A stretch of DNA of 63,039 bases. It comes from an uncultured Eubacteriales bacterium. Its GTDB lineage: Bacteria > Bacillota > Clostridia > Lachnospirales > Bianqueaceae. The notes beneath the pieces were generated by a model that was given only the letters and a program-made list of their open reading frames with translations, did no database searches and had not been told where the DNA came from. Where the stretch lies: the NCBI GenBank assembly GCA_902783575.1, contig CACZRP010000020.1, forward strand, positions 1-63,039, given 5' to 3'. The position numbers were made by a program, and so were the translations under genes. Shown one piece after another: positions 17,146-25,181 of this stretch (position 1 is its first letter; each line of letters starts with the position of its first letter).

Positions 17146-18483
17146 TTATTCGCAAAAACGGATTCCTCCGCCGCCGGAATTCTTTACAGTATACAGTTCC
17201 CTGTCAGCATCCTTGAAGATATCCTCTCTGGGATGGGGCCGCTCGGAAAAGGCCGCTCCCACGCTCAGGGTTACCACCGGAAGGCTGCCCTCGGGATGAG
17301 ACAGCGTGTACTGGATATCATTAAACTTGTCCCGGACCAGCTCCTTCATGCCATTGCCGGCATGCACCATGATGACGGCAAATTCATCACCGCCAATACG
17401 GCATACATAGTCATTGGAACGGAAATGATGCATCAGCTGATCCGCCACGGTCTTAAGAATTTTATCGCCCGCGTCGTGTCCGTAGGTGTCGTTGATGTTC
17501 TTAAAACGGTCCACATCCACCAGGATCAGACCAAAGTTGTTTTCCTTTTCCCGGACCTTTTCAAAGACGCCTCTGTTGTAAACGCCCGTCAGAGCGTCGT
17601 GAGAAGCCTCATAGGAAAGCTGCTCCTGGGATTCCAGGTTTTTCAGATGAAGGTCATTGTAGGATCTTGCCAGATTCATGACCTCCTTCACACCCACCTC
17701 GGGGGCGCTGGTCTGCTGATTCATCCGGGCATTGATCCTGTAGATGGGACGAATGACCCAGTAGAACAGTATCACTGATATAAAAACCAAAAAGGCCAGA
17801 AAGCTGAAAATGAAGGTTCGTTCCCTGGCCAGGAGGTCCAGCATATCCTGGGAGCTAGCCTCCTGTGTCTGGCTGGTTTCTTCGATCAGTGTCTGGGCAC
17901 ATTTGGAAATATTGTCGTTAATAATATCTTTCTGCTTCTGATAACCCTCTCCGAACATCATCTCCACGGCCGTATCGGCCTGAGCCTCGGCGTTCAGGGA
18001 AAGATGCTCCGGAGAAAGAGCCACCAGCCTGACCTCCTCAGGCAACTTCTCCTCATCCAGACCATAGGAAAGGGCGGCCAGACGCATAGCATAATTTTCG
18101 ATATTGACAAGATAATTAGAAGCCTCCATGGCTTCCTTCAGATAACGGAAGGATTCCGTATCTCCGTGAAAAGCCTGCAGTGATTCCAATGCTGTGTCCC
18201 TGCGCCGGGTCACATGAATTTCCTCATAGAAAGCGTTGATATAGGCTGAGTCCCCGGTCACCACATAGGCTCTGGCCTGGGATGTCAGATAATCGGAAGC
18301 CGCTTTCATGCTGGAAATATCCTGTTGGGCAATAATATACTCATCAGTAGCAGATTTGAGACGTTCAAAGCTGGCTGAGGTCTGATGAGTCGTCCAGATG
18401 ATGAGTCCGGACATGACTACTGCCAGAATCAGCATGAATACAGATAAACCGCGCAGCGAAAAGTGTTTCGCCGCTGATTTCAT
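17146..18483 (-). CDS. Membrane diguanylate cyclase (GGDEF) with extracytoplasmic sensor
   Basis: A 445-residue enzyme making c-di-GMP from two GTP. Two transmembrane helices (about 10-32 and 206-230) bracket a helical sensor domain of about 170 residues. The GGDEF domain has DALTGVYNRG, VDVDRFKNINDTYGH, and an intact GGDEF active site preceded at the right distance by the inhibitory I-site RSND (RxxD, five residues, GGDEF). I start at the ATG at 18483, where AGAGG lies upstream and the start overlaps the previous stop (ATGA); a GTG three codons earlier is the alternative. It lies two genes downstream of a regulator with a degenerate GGDEF domain. Confidence 0.94.
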   Translation of the reverse strand: MKSAAKHFSLRGLSVFMLILAVVMSGLIIWTTHQTSASFERLKSATDEYIIAQQDISSMKAASDYLTSQARAYVVTGDSAYINAFYEEIHVTRRRDTALESLQAFHGDTESFRYLKEAMEASNYLVNIENYAMRLAALSYGLDEEKLPEEVRLVALSPEHLSLNAEAQADTAVEMMFGEGYQKQKDIINDNISKCAQTLIEETSQTQEASSQDMLDLLARERTFIFSFLAFLVFISVILFYWVIRPIYRINARMNQQTSAPEVGVKEVMNLARSYNDLHLKNLESQEQLSYEASHDALTGVYNRGVFEKVREKENNFGLILVDVDRFKNINDTYGHDAGDKILKTVADQLMHHFRSNDYVCRIGGDEFAVIMVHAGNGMKELVRDKFNDIQYTLSHPEGSLPVVTLSVGAAFSERPHPREDIFKDADRELYTVKNSGGGGIRFCE

Positions 18484-18971
18484 AAATCCCACCTCTGCTC
18501 GGGTTCTTCCTCTTCTTCCGGGTCGCTGACGGTATCCACCGCGCTCTCAATCAATTTGATCATTTCCCAGATGGAACGGAAATTAACGGTCTGATCCTTA
18601 TCGACCCAGGTAAGTCTGCCCTGCCAGCTGCTGTTCTGCCTGTGCTGAACACGCACGATAAAGGTACCGATCTCACCGTGTTTGCTGAGAACCTGATCAT
18701 CGCTCATGATTTTTTCCTCCCGGACATGTACATAATTCGGTTTGACATCCACAAAACTGCGGCTGTTGGTGGTAGGATGAGGGAAGCCGAGTCTGTCATA
18801 CAGCTCCTCCATGTGCATGGTCATCTCATCCAGGTTTTCAAAGGGGGTTCCTTCTTCCTGATAGGAATGATACATCACGCCCCGGATATGGGACTGGCCC
18901 TCATCGGGGATAAACTCATTAATACAAAGTACAACAGCGTTGGGCGATCCGAGATATAACTGAGTAGCCAT
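18480..18971 (-). CDS. Conserved-looking hypothetical protein (163 aa) between regulator and cyclase
   Basis: I do not recognise this soluble protein. It has no signal peptide or membrane helix, an N-terminal alpha/beta region, a central strand-rich part (GTFIVRVQHRQNSSWQGRLTWV) and an acidic Glu-rich tail. The phrase WQGRLTWVDK together with TVNFRSIWEMIKLI suggests a compact domain that could bind a ligand or partner; 'GRLTWVD' is also seen in small PilZ-like or regulatory proteins, but I cannot support that. It is 9 nt after the BTAD regulator and overlaps the cyclase by 4 nt, so a signalling role is likely by position. Confidence 0.78.
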   Translation of the reverse strand: MATQLYLGSPNAVVLCINEFIPDEGQSHIRGVMYHSYQEEGTPFENLDEMTMHMEELYDRLGFPHPTTNSRSFVDVKPNYVHVREEKIMSDDQVLSKHGEIGTFIVRVQHRQNSSWQGRLTWVDKDQTVNFRSIWEMIKLIESAVDTVSDPEEEEEPEQRWDL

Positions 18972-18980
18972 GGTTTCTCC

Positions 18981-20189
18981 TTACTTCACAGGAGGCGCCC
19001 AGATCACGCTGCTGACATGATACTCAACGCCGGTTCTCTGTCGTCCGATAATAAATTTCGCGTTAATACGGCGCTGAATCACCGTACAGTTTTCTCTGGT
19101 GGTATTCACCAGAAGCACCAGGCACTGGCCCTTGCCGTACCGGGTCATGGCATCGCCGCGGCGGATGGTGGAATGCACCGCGTCAATAAGCCTGGCTGAA
19201 AGCTGGGTCAGCACCTCGCCCTCCTTCATGGGATTACCCTTGGAATCCACCACGGTACAAAGCATCAGATAGACGGACTGACCGCCGCGTTCCAGCATGC
19301 GCTTCACCATCTGGTAAATGCCCTGGAAAACAGGATAGGTACACAGATAGCCGCCGGGAAGATCCGTATCCGTGCTTCCCAGTTCGCCCTGAATCATATC
19401 CAGAGCCGCGTGCTTGTACTGCATCTGGTCTCCCAGTCTTCCGAACTGCTGCATCAGCTTTTTGGAGGGCCTCAGACCCTGCTCATTGAGATAATAATCC
19501 ACCGTGGACTCATAAAGCTGTCTGGCATCCTCATAGCGGTTCAGGCAGGCCAGGGCTTCCATGGTTATGACTTCCCAGTCAGCCAGAGGATCCACCTTGG
19601 AGGCATAGAGTCCCAGCTCCCGCATATGGAAGTAGTCCTGAGTGTTTCTTAAAAGCTCCGCCGTTGTCTCCACGCACTGACAGAAGATTTCCTTATATCT
19701 TCTGGCCTCCTGAGCGGCCCAGATCACAGAGCTCTGTCCGGGCAGAAATTCTCCTGTATAAAGATAGCAGGCATCCAGATACAGCTCCTGCTTCTCATGG
19801 ATATCTTCCTTCTTTTTGGCATTCTCAATGGTGTTCAGAAAGAGATCGGCGTCCACCTCCATGGGAATCTCATCAGTCCAGAAGAAGACTCCCTTTTTCT
19901 GGACAATGTACTGCACCTTGGGAAGACCTGCCTTCTCCAGCTTCTTTTTCGAGTTATAGATAACACTCTGCAGCGCGTGATGCACGTTGCTGATATCTCT
20001 CTCATAAAACAGAAGCTCTTCCAGCTTGTCTCTGGTGACACCGTCTCTCGAATGAATCAGAATCTGCAGTAGATCAGTAAATTGAGAATCCGTAGCCTTA
20101 GAGCCGCCTGCGATCAGTTTACCGTTATACTGAACGGAAAAACCGCCAAGCATACGCACGTAGAGAACATCAGGTTTATTCGCTTTCAT
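18981..20189 (-). CDS. BTAD (SARP-like) regulator with C-terminal degenerate GGDEF domain
   Basis: A 402-residue cytoplasmic regulator. The N-terminal region (about 1-100) resembles an OmpR-type winged helix as in SARPs ('VRMLGGFSVQYNGK', 'LLQILIHSRDGVTRDKL'). A bacterial transcriptional activation domain (about 105-250) follows, including the TPR-like 'EALACLNRYEDARQLYEST'. The last 110 residues read like a GGDEF fold: a VYLMLCTVVDS strand, a helix, then RRGD, five residues and GKGQC where the active site GGDEF should be. The I-site RxxD is thus kept and the catalytic motif lost, a pattern typical of c-di-GMP receptors. AAGGA lies 9 nt before the start, which is inside the end of sipW (14-nt overlap). 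Confidence 0.85.
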   Translation of the reverse strand: MKANKPDVLYVRMLGGFSVQYNGKLIAGGSKATDSQFTDLLQILIHSRDGVTRDKLEELLFYERDISNVHHALQSVIYNSKKKLEKAGLPKVQYIVQKKGVFFWTDEIPMEVDADLFLNTIENAKKKEDIHEKQELYLDACYLYTGEFLPGQSSVIWAAQEARRYKEIFCQCVETTAELLRNTQDYFHMRELGLYASKVDPLADWEVITMEALACLNRYEDARQLYESTVDYYLNEQGLRPSKKLMQQFGRLGDQMQYKHAALDMIQGELGSTDTDLPGGYLCTYPVFQGIYQMVKRMLERGGQSVYLMLCTVVDSKGNPMKEGEVLTQLSARLIDAVHSTIRRGDAMTRYGKGQCLVLLVNTTRENCTVIQRRINAKFIIGRQRTGVEYHVSSVIWAPPVK

Positions 20190-20721
20190 TTGTACGATTC
20201 CTTAACCTTCCTGCCAGTATATTAAACATAATACCACAAAGCGCAAAGATTAACACGTATATTTTTCCTGCTGATGAACTAAAAACAGTCAAAAATGCAC
20301 CGATCACGGGAATATGCCCTTTGACAACACCCACCAGATCGGAATAATGGACATCCTGGATGTCCTCCCGGGGATTGGCGTCGCCTTTGGTCACAAACTT
20401 TCCGTTAGTAATATCATTCTCCTCTACCCGGTGAGCTACCACAGAACTGCCAGAATAAAAGGCGATAACATCGCCCACCTGCACATCCGCTCCCTCGGTC
20501 TGTTTTACATAGATAACAGACTGCACAGGAATGGCCGGCTCCATACTGCCAGATACGATCTGATAGGCGTCATAACCCAGGAACTTGGGAACAGACAGGG
20601 GCAAAGCAATCAATATACAGAAGATAAGAATACCAACGCCCAGAATATTGCAAAGGGCGGGAAGAAAATTCCCGCCCTTTTTGCCGGAATTAATATTTCG
20701 GCTAGATTTTTCAGTTGTCAT
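20176..20721 (-). CDS. sipW: SipW-type signal peptidase I (Ser-His class)
   Basis: A 181-residue ER/archaeal-type signal peptidase. One N-terminal TM helix (about 24-45), the nucleophile block IVSGSMEPAI, the general base His in VVAHRV (where bacterial enzymes have Lys), and the KGDANPRED box are all present, with a C-terminal TM helix (about 145-170). Such enzymes process TasA/camelysin-type secreted proteins. Its likely substrates are encoded immediately upstream (23379-23894 and 22606-23382). It starts at the stop of the surface protein gene and overlaps the BTAD regulator. Confidence 0.93.
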   Translation of the reverse strand: MTTEKSSRNINSGKKGGNFLPALCNILGVGILIFCILIALPLSVPKFLGYDAYQIVSGSMEPAIPVQSVIYVKQTEGADVQVGDVIAFYSGSSVVAHRVEENDITNGKFVTKGDANPREDIQDVHYSDLVGVVKGHIPVIGAFLTVFSSSAGKIYVLIFALCGIMFNILAGRLRNRTNESE

Positions 20722-21818
20722 TATTCGTCTTTCTTCTTTCCACGAAGTGCAGCGATGATACCCCAGATTCCAAATCCGAGTCCGGCCACAACAACGACTT
20801 CACTGACGATACCGGCAGGAGACTTCAGGAAGTTGACAAAACCGCCTCCCTGAGTGGATCCCTGACCTTCGCTTCCGGAGGATTCTTCAGGGCCAGCCAT
20901 AGGCACGGAAGAATCATCCAGTTCAATAATCTCAGCAGGTCCGCTGGATTCTTGTCCCTGAGCACCAGAGCCTTCGCCGCCCTGGCCGCCGGCTCCTTCA
21001 GAACCTTCACCGCCCTGACCGCCGGCTCCTTCGGAACCTTCACCGCCAGCACCCTGGGACTCAGTACCTTCACCACCGGCACCCTGGGACTCAGTGCCTT
21101 CACCACCGGCTGCGCCGGAGGATTCGGTACCCTCACCGCCAGCAGCGGCAGAGGATTCAGTACCAGGAGTTGTGCCTTCAGGAGTAGTACCGCCGGGAGT
21201 AGTACCTTCAGGAGTAGTCGTACTGCTCTCTTCAGAAGTAGGTTCAACAACTTCTACAGGACGGTAGATGAAATCAAAGGTATTCTGGCTGGCATTGGTG
21301 GAAAGAGTTCTGGCAAGGTTGTAAGCGTTCTGAACCTCGTAGCCCTCGATCTCAATGGCACCAACCACAAATCTGGTACCGGCATTGGCATAACCGGTCT
21401 GTGCAGGAGCCAGGTTAACACCATTAGCATCGCGGTAGGTTACGGTATAGCTGGTCTTATTACCGAAGATACCATAACCGACAACCAGATCGATATCTCT
21501 GTCCACATCGAAGTTCGGTGCAATTTCTTCGTTGTCTCTTCCGCTGATACGGGTTCCGATGATGAAGTACTTATCGGGATTGTTGACCGAAACAAGGGAA
21601 GTGTCAAAGCTGAAACGGGTACCGGGCTTGATGCCTTCATAGACCATGACTTCCTGGCCATTGGTGAAGGTGCCCTGAGCACCTGCATAGACGCGAACCG
21701 TATAGGTATAGGCTTCTTTTTCAGCAGCGGCTGCAGGAATCTGATGACGGAAGGAAACCATTCCGATCACCATTAGCGCAGTCAGGAGAAAGCATAAGGT
21801 TAATCTAAATCTCTTCAT
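20721..21818 (-). CDS. Secreted MucBP-like surface protein with Gly/Glu/Ser repeat stalk and C-terminal TM anchor
   Basis: A 365-residue surface protein. A Sec signal peptide ends near AAAAEKEA (about residue 31). The N-terminal half has a MucBP-like module (YTVTYRDANG through FDFIYRPV, about 128-190). A Thr/Pro then Gly/Glu/Ser/Ala repeat stalk spans about 193-306. Near the end a hydrophobic helix (about 338-357) is followed by RGKKKDE. I find no LPxTG motif; the sequence before the helix is SSGSEGQGSTQGGGFVNF. So it appears membrane-anchored rather than sortase-attached. It lies 1 nt after the preceding surface gene. Confidence 0.85.
   Translation of the reverse strand: MKRFRLTLCFLLTALMVIGMVSFRHQIPAAAAEKEAYTYTVRVYAGAQGTFTNGQEVMVYEGIKPGTRFSFDTSLVSVNNPDKYFIIGTRISGRDNEEIAPNFDVDRDIDLVVGYGIFGNKTSYTVTYRDANGVNLAPAQTGYANAGTRFVVGAIEIEGYEVQNAYNLARTLSTNASQNTFDFIYRPVEVVEPTSEESSTTTPEGTTPGGTTPEGTTPGTESSAAAGGEGTESSGAAGGEGTESQGAGGEGTESQGAGGEGSEGAGGQGGEGSEGAGGQGGEGSGAQGQESSGPAEIIELDDSSVPMAGPEESSGSEGQGSTQGGGFVNFLKSPAGIVSEVVVVAGLGFGIWGIIAALRGKKKDE
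20900..21240 (-). repeat. Low-complexity tandem repeat coding for the Gly/Glu/Ser stalk
   Basis: The DNA encodes repeats of TTPEG/TTPGG, then GGEGTES, then GGEGSEGAGGQ. Nucleotide copies are near-identical over 20-30 nt in places, for example around 20985-21035 and 21040-21110. This makes the stalk prone to length change by slippage or recombination. Confidence 0.8.
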
Positions 21819-21819
21819 C

Positions 21820-22587
21820 TTATTTCTCCTCCGCCATTTTTTTCCTGCGGACCATCAGCAGGATCGCCAGAAGCAGAATGATGAGTCCGCTCACACCCAT
21901 CGCAATGAAATACGGAACGGGGTTGGAGCTGTCACCTGTAGCCGGCGTATTCGGAGGCTTCCGCGGCGGTACAGACTGCTCATCAGTGGTAACAGAGAAC
22001 TGAAGCTTCAGCTGAGCCAGGGTATCCTGATAGGCATTGCCCTGGGTCTCTCCGTCAAGAAGAACATAGAGAGATACATAACCAGACTGTCCGTTCTCCA
22101 GAGTGAAGAGGAAGAAGTCCTCATTCAGTGTCTCGGTGGCTTCATGAAGACCATTGACGCTGGCGTTGGAGTTCTCACCGCCGACGGTGTCGGAGCTGTA
22201 AATCACCTGCTCTTCCGCGTTGTCAGGTCCCTTGAAGGTAAGAATATAGGTATAGGCGCCGGCGCTGGCCACAGGGTTGCCTTCGGCATCGAAGTTCTGC
22301 TCCTCAAGAGTTTTCAGAACATCGTTGATCATATACCAGTCAGTAGAATCTTTGTAAGCGTTTTTCAGATTGATTTTGAAGGTCATGCTGTCACCGGGCT
22401 GCAGTCCTGCCAGATTGTAGTTCAACTGCTCAGCGGTAAAACCTCCATCATCCATGGATGTGCCATCCTCTTTAAAGGTGACTGTCCATTCCTTAAGTTC
22501 ATCATCAGCCTTGGCGGGCTGACCAAAGGAAAGGACCATCAGCAGGCACATGCAAAGAGCCATCAGGGCTTTAACTTTGAATTTCAT
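21820..22587 (-). CDS. Secreted protein with sortase-like TPATG motif and C-terminal anchor
   Basis: A 255-residue surface protein. The signal peptide ends near QPAKADD. The central domain is rich in beta-strand patterns and resembles the 'camelysin-like' extracellular domains of these loci, without a family I can name. The C-terminus has PPNTPATGD, then a 20-residue hydrophobic helix and RRKKMAEEK, exactly the layout of a sortase sorting signal with TPATG in place of LPxTG. I start at the ATG at 22587, with GGAG 9 nt upstream; an ATG two codons earlier is too close to that site. It is the only protein in the locus with such a signal. Confidence 0.85.
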   Translation of the reverse strand: MKFKVKALMALCMCLLMVLSFGQPAKADDELKEWTVTFKEDGTSMDDGGFTAEQLNYNLAGLQPGDSMTFKINLKNAYKDSTDWYMINDVLKTLEEQNFDAEGNPVASAGAYTYILTFKGPDNAEEQVIYSSDTVGGENSNASVNGLHEATETLNEDFFLFTLENGQSGYVSLYVLLDGETQGNAYQDTLAQLKLQFSVTTDEQSVPPRKPPNTPATGDSSNPVPYFIAMGVSGLIILLLAILLMVRRKKMAEEK

Positions 22588-22605
22588 GCTCATCCTCTCC
22601 TTTAA

Positions 22606-23382
22606 TTATTGAAAACTAAGCGAACCATCGCCGCCTACGGAAACCTTCTTACCCCAGGCAGAAAGGATAGCGCCAGCAGCGTTGTGAGTCTGAACCGCAT
22701 CAACTTCCACTTCGATTCCAAAGGAACCACCGGAATACTCGTAGGTAGTTACTTTCTCATAGTATCCAGTCTCCTCATTCAGAGTCGTTTTGGATGCGCT
22801 GGGAAGGAAATCATATTCGGATCCATCCACCATGATCTTGTCCACGAAGGGTGCGGAAACCTGATCAACAGCAAGGATGGCCGGATAGTAAAGAACGATT
22901 CTCTCTTCCGTGCTGGCATCCTCATCGAGGATCCAGGGGCTGTTCTCCGGAAGGTGAAGTTTGATCAGAGAAGGATCAAAGGTGGTAACCTTATTACCTT
23001 TTGCATCCTTCCAGAAGCGGTAAACCGTTACCCGGACGTACTGATCAATGTTGCCGGAATTCTGAACTGCCAGCTTTTCGTCATACTGGGTAGAGAAATT
23101 GAATTTCTCACCCTCCTTAACAAGGCCCTTCAGAAGAGCTTCGTCGCCCACCACCTGGTTCCAGGTGCCGTCCGCTGCTGCTCTGTAGTTTCTGTAGGCT
23201 ACGGCTTTGTCATTTTCCAGAAGAGTAACACCGATATCCTGCATGGACACGGTAGATACATATTCCTGTGTAGAGATTCTCGCTGCTCTCGCTCCGCCGA
23301 TGGTGCCGGTAAGAAGAAGGACAACGGCAACGGCAAAGAGAACGATTGTCGTAACAGGAGAACTAATCAGTTTTTTCATCAT
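22606..23382 (-). CDS. Secreted SipW-class (camelysin/TasA-like) surface protein
   Basis: A 258-residue exported protein. The hydrophobic signal helix (about 10-30) ends in TGTIGGARAARIS, like signal sequences cleaved by SipW-type peptidases. The body begins with a strand and contains 'VQNSGNIDQYVRVTVYRFW', the hallmark 'N-G--d-YVRV' strand of TasA/camelysin-like folds. There is no C-terminal anchor. It overlaps the upstream gene by 4 nt and has GGAGG 6 nt before the ATG. A matrix or fibre component is plausible; no direct evidence for polymerisation. Confidence 0.82.
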   Translation of the reverse strand: MMKKLISSPVTTIVLFAVAVVLLLTGTIGGARAARISTQEYVSTVSMQDIGVTLLENDKAVAYRNYRAAADGTWNQVVGDEALLKGLVKEGEKFNFSTQYDEKLAVQNSGNIDQYVRVTVYRFWKDAKGNKVTTFDPSLIKLHLPENSPWILDEDASTEERIVLYYPAILAVDQVSAPFVDKIMVDGSEYDFLPSASKTTLNEETGYYEKVTTYEYSGGSFGIEVEVDAVQTHNAAGAILSAWGKKVSVGGDGSLSFQ

Positions 23383-23894
23383 TCATTTCCTCCTGCTGCT
23401 ACAGCGTTGCTGAGAGGTGCATCCCAGTTCACATCCGCCAGAGGAATCACTTCGCCTTCGTCGTCGGTGGCTCTGACGCACTCATAAACCACTACAAAGT
23501 TGAAGTCATGAAGCTTCTGAGCTTCTTCACCTTCGGCCGCGATCTTGATATCAATGGGAGCGGTGGATCCTCCAGCGTACAGGATCTGCTGATAGTAATA
23601 ATATTCTCCGCCAGGAGCCCATGTTCCGGTTTCATAGGTGACAGATTCGATACCGATGTCTTCCGGATAAAAAGCTCTGACTCTGACATAGACAGGAAGC
23701 GCATCCTGTTCTGCGTCAATCACAATGGTTTTGGTCATATCGGCCACGCGCTCTCTCATGTCAATCTGAAGATTCACAGGGAGAAGTCCATCAGCCTCGG
23801 CGTAGGTGGTGAAATAAGCGATCGCAGACCCGAGCGAAGCGACCAAAACGAGGGCAGCCGCGATAACAGCGAGCCATTTCCATCTGTTTTTCAT
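23379..23894 (-). CDS. Small secreted SipW-class protein
   Basis: A 171-residue exported protein. The signal segment (about 6-28) ends in LGSAIAYFTTYAEA, close to the AYF[TS] signature of SipW substrates such as TasA and YqxM. The mature part has 'LPVYVRVRAFYPED' and 'YYYYQQILYAGGST', the recurrent strands of the camelysin-like fold, and no C-terminal anchor. It overlaps the next gene by 4 nt and lies 15 nt after the large Cna-B-like protein gene. A minor fibre or accessory subunit is the likely role (inference). Confidence 0.82.
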   Translation of the reverse strand: MKNRWKWLAVIAAALVLVASLGSAIAYFTTYAEADGLLPVNLQIDMRERVADMTKTIVIDAEQDALPVYVRVRAFYPEDIGIESVTYETGTWAPGGEYYYYQQILYAGGSTAPIDIKIAAEGEEAQKLHDFNFVVVYECVRATDDEGEVIPLADVNWDAPLSNAVAAGGNE

Positions 23895-23909
23895 CTCGTG
23901 TCTCCTCTC

Positions 23910-25181
23910 TTAGTTTTCTTCAACCACGGAATGGATCCATCCGCCCTCTCCGTCGTTTACGAAGTGGTTGATGATACCATAACCATGTACCTGATGATCC
24001 AGAGTGTTTACAAAGGATACATTGACCATCTCATCGGCCAGAATCTTGATAACGCCGTCTTCCGGCACCACGGAAACCTGAGAGTAGCCGGCGCCGGCAT
24101 AAACCTCAGTGACAGTCACGATGGTGTAAACCGGAATTCCGCGTTCTTCACCCTTCTCGTCATAAACCTTGACTTCAATCTCTTTACCGGCAGCAGCTTC
24201 TGCGGCGGTGTTGAAGTTCATGGAGCAGATCATGTTGGGAATTTCATAACCGGCATCCGGTACATCAAACTCAAGACTGAAGACCACAGTGCAGGGTGAG
24301 AAATAATCCCCGGTGAAGTCCTTACGGATGCTCAGCTTTCCGACCTTGGGAACAGAGGTAGCCTTCAGAGCAATCGACTGTTCATAAATCCAGTCGCCGT
24401 TCTGAGCTGCGGTGTTCTTATCGCCGGTGGCCTGATCGGGGTAGTAATCCTTGTCGGGAAGAGAAATCAGAGCCGGCTGGAAGCTGTAAATCCGGCTGCG
24501 GCCCACCGCCTTGGTAACGGTAACGGTTTCCGCTGCTTCTCCCTCGCCTCTGGTTTCGGTGCCGACATACTCAGCCTTATCGGTCATCAGGTGACCTTCT
24601 TCGTCCACAACGTTCTTCCACTCTTTATCGTAAATAGTTGTTCCGCGAAGAACCACCATATACAGTCCAGGAAGAAGCGCATTGCCATTCTCGTCCTTAT
24701 CGATTTTGGCATCGATGGCAAGGCCGGTATTAATCGGCTTAATAGTAGAATCAACCGCCAGAATCAGTTTGGCTGCATCTTCCTGAATGGTCTCCCAGTC
24801 CAGGACTTCCTCGCCGTCTACGGTTTTCTTCTTTTCAAGATCCAGTGATTCGAATCCTTCCAGCTTGGTGTAGCTGTAGGTGTCGTATCCGGCTACCTTG
24901 CCGGCGCTGGCGATCTTGTAAACATCAAGTACGCAGGTTTTGGGATCAAGATCCACAACCTGCTCCTCGGCAGGAATGTCGGGATCCGCATCCTTCAGGT
25001 TCTTGATGCTGTCGCTGAAACTCACTGTAACGGAAACAGCTTTTGTTTCATCGAAAGGATCTGCCTGTGCCTTGAAAGAACCCCGCTGCAGCACTGCAGA
25101 GAGAACCAAGGCACAAACCAGAAGACCCAAGAGGATCTTATGCCTCGTCTTCCATAGATTCGTTCTCTTCTGTTGATTCAT
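23910..25181 (-). CDS. Cna-B/DUF7601-like pilin or adhesin without LPxTG signal
   Basis: A 423-residue exported protein. I start at the ATG at 25181, where AGGAGG lies 5 nt upstream; the longer frame is inside the sortase gene. The signal peptide ends near FKAQADP (about residue 39). A first domain (about 45-275) contains 'LPGLYMVVLRGT', as in pilin backbone domains. The second (about 285-400) begins GKLSIRKDFTGD and ends VSFVNTLDHQ, a Cna-B-like pattern. Where LPxTG would follow there is instead HGYGIINHF, then a short acidic tail and no TM helix. It overlaps the sortase gene by 44 nt. Confidence 0.85.
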   Translation of the reverse strand: MNQQKRTNLWKTRHKILLGLLVCALVLSAVLQRGSFKAQADPFDETKAVSVTVSFSDSIKNLKDADPDIPAEEQVVDLDPKTCVLDVYKIASAGKVAGYDTYSYTKLEGFESLDLEKKKTVDGEEVLDWETIQEDAAKLILAVDSTIKPINTGLAIDAKIDKDENGNALLPGLYMVVLRGTTIYDKEWKNVVDEEGHLMTDKAEYVGTETRGEGEAAETVTVTKAVGRSRIYSFQPALISLPDKDYYPDQATGDKNTAAQNGDWIYEQSIALKATSVPKVGKLSIRKDFTGDYFSPCTVVFSLEFDVPDAGYEIPNMICSMNFNTAAEAAAGKEIEVKVYDEKGEERGIPVYTIVTVTEVYAGAGYSQVSVVPEDGVIKILADEMVNVSFVNTLDHQVHGYGIINHFVNDGEGGWIHSVVEEN

